From NCBI GenBank assembly GCA_040878185.1, contig JBBDMS010000033.1, positions 1 to 64,000 on the forward strand: 64,000 nucleotides of DNA, given 5' to 3'. Numbering within the stretch: the first letter of the stretch is position 1; each line of letters begins with the position of its first letter. The position numbers and the translations under genes were made by a program. Of the stretch, positions 36,701 through 45,015 are shown piece after piece. A model generated the notes under the pieces. It was not told where the DNA came from and did not search any database. It worked only from the letters and a program-made list of their open reading frames with translations. This DNA comes from JAWXBK01 sp040878185 (GTDB lineage: Bacteria; Pseudomonadota; Alphaproteobacteria; Dongiales; Dongiaceae).

Positions 36701-36834
36701 AGGCCAGTGTCGGAGACAATGGCGATACGGTCGTAACGCCCGAGGCGGCCCCCGCTGCGGAAGAGCCGGCGGAGAAGAAACCCGCAGGACCGCGGCGCGG
36801 CGGCTGGTGGCAGCGGCGCGATCTGGCTTCCTGA
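33787..36834 (+). CDS. rne: Ribonuclease E with large acidic/His-rich insert in the S1 domain
   Basis: A 1015-residue endoribonuclease. The catalytic aspartates are D521 (AIDVNSGRAT) and D564 (LIVIDFID), 43 apart as in E. coli D303/D346; the zinc-link cysteines are C622 and C625 (CRHC). The N-terminal S1 domain is split at about residue 100 and resumes near 300 (RYKIQEVIKRRQIMLVQVTKEERGTKGAALTT). The insert of about 200 residues is extremely acidic with scattered His. The C-terminal half has Arg-rich blocks (RGRRRRGRRGRR; KPRRRRRRGRRGGRRRRR) and acidic blocks, likely RNA-binding and degradosome scaffold. Preceded by a long spacer. Confidence 0.95.
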   Translation: MTKHMLIDATHQEETRVVVVDGQRLEEFDVETAQKKPLKGNIYLAKVVRVEPSLQAAFVDYGGNRHGFLAFNEIHPDYYRIPVADREALIAEEAEVLREQADAEDEDDESSNRSGGNRNQHHSDHRQDDGRHDDQGHDDHAHDDHEDEDHDREADDHDDDEDRDDDGNRDEESESASGDGDADVTGAPFDDDDAGPSGLQPDTDSSENDSEVEPVMQDGEGSGDSDLAESLSGEPALLRRDSDDPILAKSIDSLSDDVSDDARPMEGNAGGDTGSDKRPPTRIETVGGDEIDEAKQHRRVLHRRYKIQEVIKRRQIMLVQVTKEERGTKGAALTTYLSLAGRYCVLMPNTGRGGGISRKISSPADRKRLKSVLEELGIPDGMSVIVRTAGSERTKAEIRRDCDYLLRLWDGIREQTLKSTAPALIHEEANLIKRSIRDLYSRDIEDVIVEGDEGYKAAKSFMRMLMPSHAKRVQQYKDPKIPLFQRFHIESQLYAIHSPVVQLKSGGYVVLNQTEALVAIDVNSGRATRERHIEETALKTNLEAAAEIARQLRLRDLAGLIVIDFIDMEEQRHNNAVERKMKEAMRQDRARIQIGRISPFGLLELSRQRLRPSLVEASTEICRHCRGIGHVRSTESTALHILRSLEDEAIRKPAPGFSVRTPTAVALYILNQKRRALAELEMRHGVRVYVNGDDALIPPDFELERMKELPAGEQPLPVPAALDLAIAAEPDIDADVDVDEIEDEGAEETESPTTAPVTERGDRERGRRRRGRRGRRADGERGERTDRNDRPERSERPERSERPESEPQPVAAAQDDDEVEPGTAQSAPPLAADAGEGVGPDGKPRRRRRRGRRGGRRRRRGPGEENQAEGEAEPDAPHPSQAPARPVLPSPADFRFIGDVDLSGDVADGDEDDDDNDRVAALAANAGASDANSYDDDDDGEDDDGDAAEPEETGEDNDDRSDDVAAEPRDDQASVGDNGDTVVTPEAAPAAEEPAEKKPAGPRRGGWWQRRDLAS

Positions 36835-36855
36835 GCGCGACGGGTCGGAGCGCGC

Positions 36856-38001
36856 TTACCGCCGCCAGGCGGTGAGCCGCTCCGCCGCGCGGGCGATATC
36901 GGCGGGCGCGCCCGCAAACGAGAATCTTAGAAAGCGATGGCCGCGCACCGGGTCGAAATCGACACCCGGCGTCGCGGCAACATTGGTCTCCTCGAGCATA
37001 CGGTGGCAGAACGCCGTGCTGTCGTTGGTCAGATTGCCGACATCGACATAGAGGTAAAACGCACCGTCGACCGGCGCGAAGCGCTCGAACCCCGCGGCCG
37101 GAAGATCGCGCAACAGGCGCGCCCGGTTCTCTGCGTACTGTCCGACCAGCGTGTCCAGTTCCGGGCGGCAGTCGAAGGCCGCGATGCCGGCATGCTGCGA
37201 GAGGGCCGGCGGCGAGATGAACAGGTTCTGCGCCAGACTTTCGACGCTGCGCAGCAGATCCTCCGGCACGATCATCCAGCCGAGCCGCCAGCCGGTCATC
37301 GCGAAATATTTCGAGAAGCTATTGACCACGATCGCGTCGTTGTCGAGCGCGGCCGCGGTCACGGTTTCCATGCCGTAGGTGATGCCGTGGTAAATCTCGT
37401 CGGAGACGAGACGGATGTCCCGCTGCCGGCAATAGGAAACCAGCGCCTCGAAATGCGGCGGGTCGATCATGGTGCCCGCCGGATTGGACGGGCTCGCGAC
37501 GATCAGTCCGGCGAGATTGCCGCCCGCCGCTTCGAGCAAGGCGGGCGTCGGCTGGAAGCGTGTTTCCGGCCCGGTCGGGATATCGACGGGCACGAGATCG
37601 AGCGCCAGCAGGATATTGCGATAGGCCGGATAGGCCGGGCTTGCTAGCGCAATACGGTCGCCCGAATCGAACGCCGACAGAAAGCCGAGCAGGAACGCAC
37701 CCGACGAGCCGGTCGTGACCGCGATGCGCCGCGGCGGCACGTCGATGCCGTAGCGCTCGCGATAATGACCGGCGATCCGTTCGCGCAGCATCGGCAGTCC
37801 AAGGGCTTCGGTATAGCCGAGCCGTTCGCGATCCAGCGCCGCGCGTGCCGCCTCGATTACGCGCTCGGGTGCGCGCGCCGCGGGCTGCCCGATCTCCAGA
37901 TGGAGCACGTCATGACCGATCGCCGCGCGCTCGTTGGCCGCGCGCAGCATTTCCATCGCGATGAAGGGTGGGATGCGCCCGCGCGCCGCGACTTTCGGCA
38001 T
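36856..38001 (-). CDS. PLP-dependent class I/II aminotransferase
   Basis: A 381-residue aspartate-aminotransferase-fold enzyme. The PLP lysine is in VVNSFSKYFAMTGWRLGW; NPAGT (ASPSNPAGTM) and SDEIYHG bind cofactor and the C-terminal Arg (RFLRFSFAG) binds substrate carboxylate. Substrate not clear; such enzymes act on aromatic, branched or aspartate-like amino acids. Convergent with rne (22-base gap) and 12 bases downstream of the gamma-glutamyltransferase gene on the same strand. Confidence 0.9.
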   Translation of the reverse strand: MPKVAARGRIPPFIAMEMLRAANERAAIGHDVLHLEIGQPAARAPERVIEAARAALDRERLGYTEALGLPMLRERIAGHYRERYGIDVPPRRIAVTTGSSGAFLLGFLSAFDSGDRIALASPAYPAYRNILLALDLVPVDIPTGPETRFQPTPALLEAAGGNLAGLIVASPSNPAGTMIDPPHFEALVSYCRQRDIRLVSDEIYHGITYGMETVTAAALDNDAIVVNSFSKYFAMTGWRLGWMIVPEDLLRSVESLAQNLFISPPALSQHAGIAAFDCRPELDTLVGQYAENRARLLRDLPAAGFERFAPVDGAFYLYVDVGNLTNDSTAFCHRMLEETNVAATPGVDFDPVRGHRFLRFSFAGAPADIARAAERLTAWRR

Positions 38002-38013
38002 CGAACCTGAACG

Positions 38014-39624
38014 CTACTCGTCGAGAATGATGGCGAGACCGAAGGTCCGCGGATCGGCCGCGGCGCGGCAGGTTTCGGCGCCATTCTTCAATGTATCCGG
38101 ACACCAGATCACATTGACGCGACCGAGAATCGAACCTTCTTCGAGCGCATGGCTACGCTGCTGCAGAGCGCTCAGCAGAGCCGGATCCATGTTCGCCTCG
38201 TAAAACAGCATGTCCGGCGTCGCATTGTGATGCACGCGCGGCTGCATCATTGCGGCGTCTAGATCCTGTTCGGCGTCGGCGACGCGGAGGAACATGTTGG
38301 CAAGCGCCGTGATGCCGGTTTCACCACCCGAAGCAGCCCCGGCGAAATAGGACATGCCGCTATGCGGGTTGGCCAGAATGATCGGACCCAGCGAGCGATA
38401 GCCGGCGCCTGCCGCATCCGATGCCGGCACGAGGATGACGCCGGTGCCCGGCGCCATGCGTTTGGCCCCGAACAGCGTGTTCATGGTGACCGCGCAGGCC
38501 ACCATGTTGCCGTTCTGGTCGGCCGTGACGAAACCTGTCGACCAGGGATTGTCGAGCGTCCCGCCGAATGAACTGCCGAACGACGTCGCGGGCGTCGCCT
38601 GGTCGGGATTGAACTGCGCTTCCATCGCCGCGATCTGCTCGCTCGACAGAGCGTCGCTGCCGTCGGCCGCCCAGCGCTCGCGCGTCGCGAATACCTGTTT
38701 ACTTGCCTCGGCAAGGAGATGTGCGCGCGTGGGTTCGGAATCGTCGTCGAAGCTGCCTTCGGCGTCGATCACGCCGATAATCTGCGCGGTTGCGATACCG
38801 CCGCCGGCGGGCGGCGGCGGCGCGTAGAGAATATGATTGCCGTAGGCAAGTTCGGCGGCCGGGCTGAAATTCGGCACCGTCGCCTGCAGCGCCTCGAGCG
38901 TGAGCGGCGCGCCGATCGATTGCGCGGCTTCGGCGAAACTGCGCGCGAAGGCGCCGACATAAAGATCGCCGGCACCGTTTTGGCGCAATCGCGCCAGGGT
39001 GCCGGCGAGTTCCGGCTGAAGCAGATTCTGGCCTTCGACCAAAGGTGTCCCGTCGGGATTGGCGAAGACCCGCGCCATCTCCGGATCGCGCATGAGCGGG
39101 GCACCGACATTTGCCAGTTCGCGCGCGAGCGCCCGGCTGGTCGGCGTGCCGAACCGGGCCAGCGTTTCCGCCGATCCGAGCAGTTGCGCCCATGGCAGGA
39201 CACCGTAGCGCGCATGCAACGCGGCCATGCCGCGGGCATTCGCCGGCACCGCGACCTGACCGGCGGGTGCATTGCGCGGCAGGAATTCGATCGCCTCGAC
39301 CGTACGCGCCTCTTGGTCATGGGCGAGACAGACCCCACCCCCGCCGAGCCCCGCCGTCGAAGGCATGGTTACGGCGAGCGCGAAATAGGTCGCGATGGCG
39401 GCATCGGCGGCACTGCCGCCGGCGCTCAGCACGTCCCGGCCGATCGTGGCCGCCTTCGGCTCGTCGGCGACAACCGCGCCGGCGAAGCCTTCGACGCTGC
39501 CGCTCAGGCCCGGCGGGGCGTCGGATTCGCAGGCGCCCAGCGCGAGCAGGGCCACTGCCCATCCACATTGACGCAGCCTCCCCGACACCCCAGATATTCC
39601 CGATCGTGCTAGCATGATCCCCAT
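38014..39624 (-). CDS. Gamma-glutamyltransferase-family lipoprotein
   Basis: A 536-residue (from 39624) Ntn-hydrolase. The N-terminus is a lipoprotein signal (WAVALLALGACES, lipobox LGAC), so it is probably membrane-anchored in the periplasm. GGT features include EAIEFLPRNAPA, STAGLGGGGVCL and the autocleavage region NPWSTGFVTADQNGNMVA, in which the Thr nucleophile is followed by Gly-Phe rather than the common His. The substrate may differ from glutathione. Start could be 39624 (MGIM) or 39615 (MLARS); both abut or overlap the divergent M48 gene. Confidence 0.82.
   Translation of the reverse strand: MGIMLARSGISGVSGRLRQCGWAVALLALGACESDAPPGLSGSVEGFAGAVVADEPKAATIGRDVLSAGGSAADAAIATYFALAVTMPSTAGLGGGGVCLAHDQEARTVEAIEFLPRNAPAGQVAVPANARGMAALHARYGVLPWAQLLGSAETLARFGTPTSRALARELANVGAPLMRDPEMARVFANPDGTPLVEGQNLLQPELAGTLARLRQNGAGDLYVGAFARSFAEAAQSIGAPLTLEALQATVPNFSPAAELAYGNHILYAPPPPAGGGIATAQIIGVIDAEGSFDDDSEPTRAHLLAEASKQVFATRERWAADGSDALSSEQIAAMEAQFNPDQATPATSFGSSFGGTLDNPWSTGFVTADQNGNMVACAVTMNTLFGAKRMAPGTGVILVPASDAAGAGYRSLGPIILANPHSGMSYFAGAASGGETGITALANMFLRVADAEQDLDAAMMQPRVHHNATPDMLFYEANMDPALLSALQQRSHALEEGSILGRVNVIWCPDTLKNGAETCRAAADPRTFGLAIILDE
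39568..39598 (+). promoter_or_regulatory. Possible promoter for M48 gene, inside the neighbouring gene
   Basis: TTGACG (39568-39573) and GATATT (39593-39598) on the plus strand are 19 bases apart. They lie within the first codons of the divergent gamma-glutamyltransferase gene. A start near 39605 would give an almost leaderless M48 transcript. The spacing is long, so the assignment is tentative. Confidence 0.3.
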
Positions 39625-40975
39625 GTCGTACCGTCGCCTCTTCGCCTCGTTTATGGTCCTGCTATTGCTTGCGGTACCGGGCGGGGCCACGCATGCGCAG
39701 AGTTCGTCGGCGCCTTCGCTGATCCGCGATGCCGAAATCGAATCTATCATTCACGGCTATGCCGGGCCAATCTTCGCCGCGGCCGGAATCGATCCCGAAG
39801 CGGTCAACATCTACATCGTCAACGACAATTCGCTGAACGCCGCGGTCGCCGGCGGGCAGAACCTGTTCCTCTTTACCGGCCTCCTGATGCGGGCCGACGT
39901 GCCGAATCAGCTTATCGGTGTCATCGCGCACGAAACCGGCCATATGGCCGGCGGGCATATCGCGCGGAGCCAGGACAAACTCGAAACCGCATCGGCCGAA
40001 ATGATTCTCGCTTATATTCTCGGCATCGGCGCGGCGCTCGCCACCGGCGACGGTACCGCCGGCACCGCCGTCATGGCGGCGGGGCAGAGCATGATCGTGC
40101 GGAACCTGCTCAGCTATACGCGAACCCAGGAAGCGGCGGCCGACCAGGCGGCGCTCAGCTATCTCGATGCGACCGGTCAATCGTCCCAGGGTCTTGCCGA
40201 TTTCATGAACATCCTGCGCCAGAAGGAACAGCTCTTCGGCGCCAATTACGATCCCTATCTGCGCTCGCATCCGCTGACGCTCGAACGTGTCGATGTCGCG
40301 GAGCGTCACGCTGCGTCGTCGCCCTACGGCGCCGTGGTCGATCCGCCGGAGCGGCTCGAGGAACATGCGCGCATGCGCGCGAAGCTGATCGGGTTCCTGC
40401 GCGAGCTGCCGGACGTTCTGCGCGACTATCCCGAAGGCCTCGAAACGGTCGCGGCGCGGTATGCGCGCGCGATCGGTTACTACCGCGCGAACCAGCTCGA
40501 CAGGGCGTTCGTCGAACTCGATTCTCTGATCGCCGAGTTTCCCGACGATCCGTACTTTCTCGAACTCAAGGGCCAGATCCTGTACGAGCATGGCCGCACC
40601 GAGGAATCGCGCGCGTTCTACGAGGCCTCGGTCGCCCAGGCGCCCGAGCAGATCTTGCTGCATCTCGGGCTCGCACAGACGCTGATCGCGCTCGACAAGC
40701 CGGAAATGGATCGCGAGGCGGTCGAACAGCTCGGCGCGGTTGTCGTCGACGAGCCGCGCAATACGGTCGCCTGGCGGTTGCTGTCGATCGCCTATGGCCG
40801 CAACGGCGAACCGGGCATGGCGGCACTGGCGCTCGCGGAAGCGGCCGCCGCACGCGGCGATCGCGAGGAGGCGAAGCAGAAGGCGTCCGCCGCGCAGTCT
40901 CTGCTGCAGAACGGCACGCCAAGCTGGCTGCGCGCTCAGGATATCCTGCTCGATATCGACCGCAACGAAGGCTGA
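39614..40975 (+). CDS. M48 family metalloprotease with TPR repeats (BepA/YfgC-like)
   Basis: A 453-residue periplasmic protease. Signal peptide to about THAQ (residue 29), zinc motif HETGH in VIAHETGHMAGGH, and a downstream Glu in TRTQEAAADQAAL. The C-terminal 180 residues are tetratricopeptide repeats (ARYARAIGYYRANQLDRAFVELDSLI, then FLELKGQILYEHGRTEES). BepA clears or repairs outer-membrane assembly intermediates at the BAM machine. ATG at 39614 or 39623. The start region overlaps the divergent gene. Confidence 0.9.
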   Translation: MIPMSYRRLFASFMVLLLLAVPGGATHAQSSSAPSLIRDAEIESIIHGYAGPIFAAAGIDPEAVNIYIVNDNSLNAAVAGGQNLFLFTGLLMRADVPNQLIGVIAHETGHMAGGHIARSQDKLETASAEMILAYILGIGAALATGDGTAGTAVMAAGQSMIVRNLLSYTRTQEAAADQAALSYLDATGQSSQGLADFMNILRQKEQLFGANYDPYLRSHPLTLERVDVAERHAASSPYGAVVDPPERLEEHARMRAKLIGFLRELPDVLRDYPEGLETVAARYARAIGYYRANQLDRAFVELDSLIAEFPDDPYFLELKGQILYEHGRTEESRAFYEASVAQAPEQILLHLGLAQTLIALDKPEMDREAVEQLGAVVVDEPRNTVAWRLLSIAYGRNGEPGMAALALAEAAAARGDREEAKQKASAAQSLLQNGTPSWLRAQDILLDIDRNEG

Positions 40976-41091
40976 TCCGCCTCGACCCCGAGCGTACCGC
41001 CCGTCTTGCCGGCCGACGCAGCTTGCCCGTACTGAAAATTATCCCGATGATGCGCCCCGATCGTCCGACCGAACCGAAGGGAACTCGATTG

Positions 41092-41838
41092 ATGAATTGG
41101 CGACTTATGCTGCCGGCGGCAGCGCTGCTGTTGAGCGCGAGCTCGGGCTTTGCACAGGAGGCGGACGAAGCCGTCGATCCGGAACAGGCTCGGATCGAGG
41201 AAATCGTCCGCGAGTATCTGCTTGCCCATCCCGAAGTCGTCGTCGAAGCGTTGCAGGCCTATGAGACGCAGCGGATGGCGGCCCAGCAGGCGCAGCAGCA
41301 GGAAGTCGTCGTCACCCTCGCCGACCAGCTCTTCAACAACCCGCTCTCGCCCGTCGCCGGCAATCCGGGCGGCGATGTGACGATCGTCGAGTTCTTCGAT
41401 TACAACTGCCCCTATTGCAAGCGCGTCACGCCCGATATCGCCACCCTGCTCGAATCCGACGGGAATATTCGGTTCGTCTACAAGGAGTGGCCGATCCTGA
41501 GCGAGGAGTCGGAAATCGCGGCCCGCGCCGCGCTCGCCGCCCACCAGCAGAGCGAGGATGCCTATATCCGCCTGCACGACGCGATGATGGCGCATCGCGG
41601 CAAACTCGATGGCGACACGATCATGGCGCTCGCCGCGACGCAGGGGCTGAACATGGAGCGGCTCGAGGACGACATGGAAGGCGATCAGGTGACCGCCGAG
41701 ATCGAACATGTGCGCCGCCTCGCCGATCAGATCGGCATCGACGGCACGCCCGCCTTCCTGATCGGCGAGCAGATCGTGCCCGGCGCGATCGATATCGAAG
41801 AGATGAAGCGCCTCGTCGCGGCCGCGCGCGAGGGCTGA
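41092..41838 (+). CDS. DsbA family thiol-disulfide oxidoreductase
   Basis: A 248-residue periplasmic thioredoxin-fold protein. Signal peptide MNWRLMLPAAALLLSASSGFAQ, a helical N-terminal stretch (EIVREYLLAHPEVVVEALQ), then VEFFDYNCPYCKR with the CPYC active site and cis-Pro in GIDGTPAFLIG. This is the Com1/ScsC-like DsbA group. The ATG at 41092 is preferred since it starts the signal peptide and has AAGGGA upstream; the in-frame upstream ATG adds 23 residues. Likely cotranscribed with the M48 gene. Confidence 0.93.
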   Translation: MNWRLMLPAAALLLSASSGFAQEADEAVDPEQARIEEIVREYLLAHPEVVVEALQAYETQRMAAQQAQQQEVVVTLADQLFNNPLSPVAGNPGGDVTIVEFFDYNCPYCKRVTPDIATLLESDGNIRFVYKEWPILSEESEIAARAALAAHQQSEDAYIRLHDAMMAHRGKLDGDTIMALAATQGLNMERLEDDMEGDQVTAEIEHVRRLADQIGIDGTPAFLIGEQIVPGAIDIEEMKRLVAAAREG

Positions 41839-41923
41839 GCTGTAGCCTTTTTCGGGCGTTCTTGCAGTTCCGGCCGCGATCCCCGTAGCCTGCCGACTCC
41901 AGCGTCAACGAAGGGAGCCAGCC

Positions 41924-42682
41924 ATGATGCTCGCCGACCGTTCCGCCATCGTCACCGGCAGCGCCCGTGGCATCGGCAAGGCGATCGCAGAACGCTTCGC
42001 GCGCGAGGGCGCGAAGGTCGTTGTGAATTACCGGGCCAATCGCGAGAAGGCCGAGGACGTCGCGGCCGGGATCCGTCGCGCCGGCGGTCAGGCTGTCGCT
42101 GTTCAGGCCGATGTCGGCAAGCGCGCCGATGCGAAGCGCATGGTCGCCGAGACGATCCAGGCCTTCGGCAGCGTCGATATCATGGTCAGCAATGCCGGCG
42201 TGATCACCGACAAGTCGTTTATCGACAGCACCGACGAAGACTGGGATGCCGCGATCGACACCAATCTGCGCGGCTTCTTCAACATGGCGCAGGCGGTTCT
42301 GCCGCACATGATCGGGCAGAAATATGGACGCATTCTGGTGACCGGCTCCTGCATCACCGAGATCGCCGATTTCGGCGGCAACAAATATTCGGTCTGCACC
42401 GCATCGAAGGGCGGCATCACCGCGATGATGCGGCCGATCGCCGCCGAAGTGGCGAAACTCGGTATCACGGTCAACGGCGTGTCGCCGGGCTACATCGCAA
42501 CCGAGATGCTCAGCGGCATCGATCAGACGGGTCTCGAAGCCGTGCTGACGCTGGTGCCGATGCGGCGCTACGGAAAGCCGGAGGAGATCGCAGCCGCCAT
42601 GACGTTCCTCGCATCGGACGATGCCGCCTACGTGACCGGGCAGATCCTGCGCGTCAATGGCGGCATGTCGATGGGCGGCTGA
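41924..42682 (+). CDS. SDR family oxidoreductase with atypical catalytic spacing
   Basis: A 252-residue Rossmann-fold dehydrogenase (FabG-like). The cofactor motif is TGSARGIG (11-18); NAG is at 90-92; Ser142 and Tyr155 are 13 apart as usual. The next lysine is K162, giving Y-x6-K in KYSVCTASKGG rather than Y-x3-K, and the residue four before Lys is Cys158. Either the loop has three extra residues or the true Tyr has become Cys. Good ribosome-binding site (AAGGGAG). Eleven bases separate it from an FAD oxidase gene, suggesting a shared pathway. Confidence 0.88.
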   Translation: MMLADRSAIVTGSARGIGKAIAERFAREGAKVVVNYRANREKAEDVAAGIRRAGGQAVAVQADVGKRADAKRMVAETIQAFGSVDIMVSNAGVITDKSFIDSTDEDWDAAIDTNLRGFFNMAQAVLPHMIGQKYGRILVTGSCITEIADFGGNKYSVCTASKGGITAMMRPIAAEVAKLGITVNGVSPGYIATEMLSGIDQTGLEAVLTLVPMRRYGKPEEIAAAMTFLASDDAAYVTGQILRVNGGMSMGG

Positions 42683-42692
42683 GGCGCACGGC

Positions 42693-43997
42693 ATGGCAGC
42701 GAACGATGCGGTTCTGACCGACGATTTCAAGCAGACGCCCTATTGGTGGGAAGCGGCACCGCGCGAACCGATCGTCGTGCAGGCGATGCCGGCTTCGTGC
42801 GACGTGGCGATCGTGGGCGCCGGTTATACCGGCCTTGCCGCAGCCCTGCTGCTGGCGCGGGCCGGGCGGCGCGTCGTCGTCATCGAGGCCGAGACGGCGG
42901 GCCATGGCGCAAGCTCGCGCAATGCCGGCTTCATCGGCCGTACCTTCAAGACCAGTTTTTCGACGCTGCTCGACCAGCATGGCGCCAACTATGCGATCGC
43001 CGTGTATCGCGAGTTGCAGGCGGCGTTCGATACCGTCGCCGGACTGATCGAGCTCGAGAACATCGAATGCGGCTGGCGCCGCTGCGGCCGCTTCATCGCG
43101 GCGCTTTCGCCCGGCCATTACGAATCGATCGCAAAGGCCGTCGCCCTCAAGCAGAAGTATCTCGGCGAGCCGTTCGAGATGGTACCGCGCGAGGGACAGC
43201 ATCGCGAGATCGGTTCCGACATCTATCACGGCGGGGCGGTCATTACCGATCTCGCCTCGCTGCATCCCGGCCTCTACCATGCCGGCCTCCTCGATCGCGC
43301 GCGGCGCGCCGGCGCGCAGATCGTGACCGGCACGCGCGTCACGGCGATCCGGCGCGAGACGCGCGGATTCGGTGTTGCGACATCGCGCGGGCCGATCTTC
43401 GCACGCGACGTGTTCGTCGCGACCAACGGTTACACCGATGGCGTCGATCCGTGGCTGCGGCGGCGCATCATCCCGTTCCGCGGCTACATGATGGCGAGCG
43501 AGCCGCTGCAGGCCGAGCAGCTCAAGCGCCTGCTGCCGCAGGACCGTACGATCCACGACTGGAATCACAATCTCAATTACATCCGGCGTTCGCCGGACGG
43601 CACGCGCATCCTGCTGGGCGGATTGACCGGATCGAGCGAGCGCGATCACGCGCGCATGGCACGCCGGCTGCATCGGCATTATCGCGCCGTCTTCCCCGAT
43701 CTCGAGCAAATCCGGATCAGCCATTGCTGGAGCGGCTATTGCGCCGCCACGTTCGATCTGTGGCCGCATCTCGGCACGCAGGACGGCGTTCACTATGCGC
43801 TCGGCTATTGTTTCGCCGGCGTGCCGATGGGCAGCTATCTCGGCTGCAAGGCGGCGCTGCGCATTCTGGGGCGGCCGGAGGCCGAGACCGTGTTCGCCGA
43901 TCGCGCCTTCCCGACCATGCCGCTCTATCGCGGCGGTGGCTGGTTCATGCCGCTGGTTGCCGCCTGGTACGACTTCCAGGACCGCCGGCACCACTGA
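42693..43997 (+). CDS. FAD-dependent amine/amino acid oxidase (DAO family, PuuB/OrdL-like)
   Basis: A 434-residue flavoprotein. FAD-binding GAGYTGLAAALLLARAG with VVVIEAE at the end of the second strand; YWWEAAPRE at the N-terminus and SSRNAGFIG are typical of gamma-glutamylputrescine oxidase relatives. The C-terminal FAD contact is LGYCFAGVPMGSYLG. Likely oxidises a secondary amine or an N-substituted amino acid. ATG at 42693 is preferred over an upstream start overlapping the SDR gene. Confidence 0.87.
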   Translation: MAANDAVLTDDFKQTPYWWEAAPREPIVVQAMPASCDVAIVGAGYTGLAAALLLARAGRRVVVIEAETAGHGASSRNAGFIGRTFKTSFSTLLDQHGANYAIAVYRELQAAFDTVAGLIELENIECGWRRCGRFIAALSPGHYESIAKAVALKQKYLGEPFEMVPREGQHREIGSDIYHGGAVITDLASLHPGLYHAGLLDRARRAGAQIVTGTRVTAIRRETRGFGVATSRGPIFARDVFVATNGYTDGVDPWLRRRIIPFRGYMMASEPLQAEQLKRLLPQDRTIHDWNHNLNYIRRSPDGTRILLGGLTGSSERDHARMARRLHRHYRAVFPDLEQIRISHCWSGYCAATFDLWPHLGTQDGVHYALGYCFAGVPMGSYLGCKAALRILGRPEAETVFADRAFPTMPLYRGGGWFMPLVAAWYDFQDRRHH

Positions 43998-44088
43998 TTC
44001 GCCCGGATTTCCGCCGGCTGGCGTTGCGCCGGTGACCTGCCATGCTATAACGCAAATCCCCTCGTCCGGAGATGAGCAGGCGCCCGCC

Positions 44089-44547
44089 TTGGCCAAACGC
44101 CCGACAATCCTCGTCCTCAACGGACCCAATCTCAACCTGCTCGGCACGCGCGAACCGGCCATTTATGGCCGCGAAACGCTCGACGATGTCGCGGCCGCAT
44201 GCCGCAGGCATGGCGAGACACTCGGCCTTGCCGTCGAATTCCGCCAGACCAACCGCGAGGACGAGCTGATCGGCTGGGTACAGCAGGCGCGCGGCAGCGC
44301 CGCCGGCATTGTGATCAACCCGGCCGGCTACAGCCACACGTCGATCGCGCTGCTCGATGCGCTGCTCGCCGTCGGCCTGCCGACGATCGAAGTGCATCTT
44401 TCGAATATTTTCGCCCGTGAATCGTTCCGCCATCATTCTTATGTGAGTCGGGCGGCGCGCGGCGTCATCTGCGGCCTTGGCTCGCAGGGCTATCGCCTGG
44501 CCCTTACCGCCATGTCAGAAATCCTGCAAACGCAGACGGAAACCTGA
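44089..44547 (+). CDS. aroQ: Type II 3-dehydroquinate dehydratase
   Basis: A 152-residue shikimate-pathway enzyme. Motifs LNGPNLNLLGTREPAIYG (with the active Tyr), NPAGYSHTSIALLDAL and EVHLSNIFARESFRHHS (with the active His) are complete. No ATG is suitably placed; TTG at 44089 preceded by AGCAGG gives the family length. Overlaps accB by one base (TGATG). aroQ-accB-accC is a conserved order in many proteobacteria. Confidence 0.95.
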   Translation: MAKRPTILVLNGPNLNLLGTREPAIYGRETLDDVAAACRRHGETLGLAVEFRQTNREDELIGWVQQARGSAAGIVINPAGYSHTSIALLDALLAVGLPTIEVHLSNIFARESFRHHSYVSRAARGVICGLGSQGYRLALTAMSEILQTQTET

Positions 44548-44984
44548 TGAGCAATTTCGACATCGACGAGGAATTGATCCGCAAGCTCGCGCGGCTGCTC
44601 GACGAAACCGGTCTGAATGAGGTCGAGTACGAAAAGGCCGGTGAGCGTATCCGCCTCAATCGCGGCACGGTCGCGAATGCAGCGGCACCCGCTGCGGCAC
44701 CGGCACCCGTCGCGACCGCACCCGCGCCGTCGGCACCGGACGGCCCGCCGGCCGGCGCCGTGCTGTCGCCGATGGTCGGCACCGCCTATCTCTCGGCGGA
44801 GCCCGGTACCAAGCCGTACGTCGCCGCCGGCGACCGCGTTTCGCAGGGCCAGACATTGCTCATCATCGAAGCGATGAAGGTGATGAACCCGATCACCGCG
44901 GCGCATGCCGGCATCGTCCGGCAGATCATCGTCGCCGACGGACGGCCGGTCGAGTACGGCGAAATCCTGATGGTCGTCGAGTAA
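44547..44984 (+). CDS. accB: Biotin carboxyl carrier protein of acetyl-CoA carboxylase
   Basis: A 145-residue BCCP. The biotinylated lysine is K111 in EAMKVMNPI; an Ala/Pro linker (45-70) separates it from the helical N-terminal part. It carries CO2 between AccC and AccAD in fatty acid synthesis. Immediately upstream of accC (31-base gap). Confidence 0.97.
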   Translation: MSNFDIDEELIRKLARLLDETGLNEVEYEKAGERIRLNRGTVANAAAPAAAPAPVATAPAPSAPDGPPAGAVLSPMVGTAYLSAEPGTKPYVAAGDRVSQGQTLLIIEAMKVMNPITAAHAGIVRQIIVADGRPVEYGEILMVVE

Positions 44985-45015
44985 TCGCGTCCGAGAACCC
45001 GAGGCGCCGCAAGCG

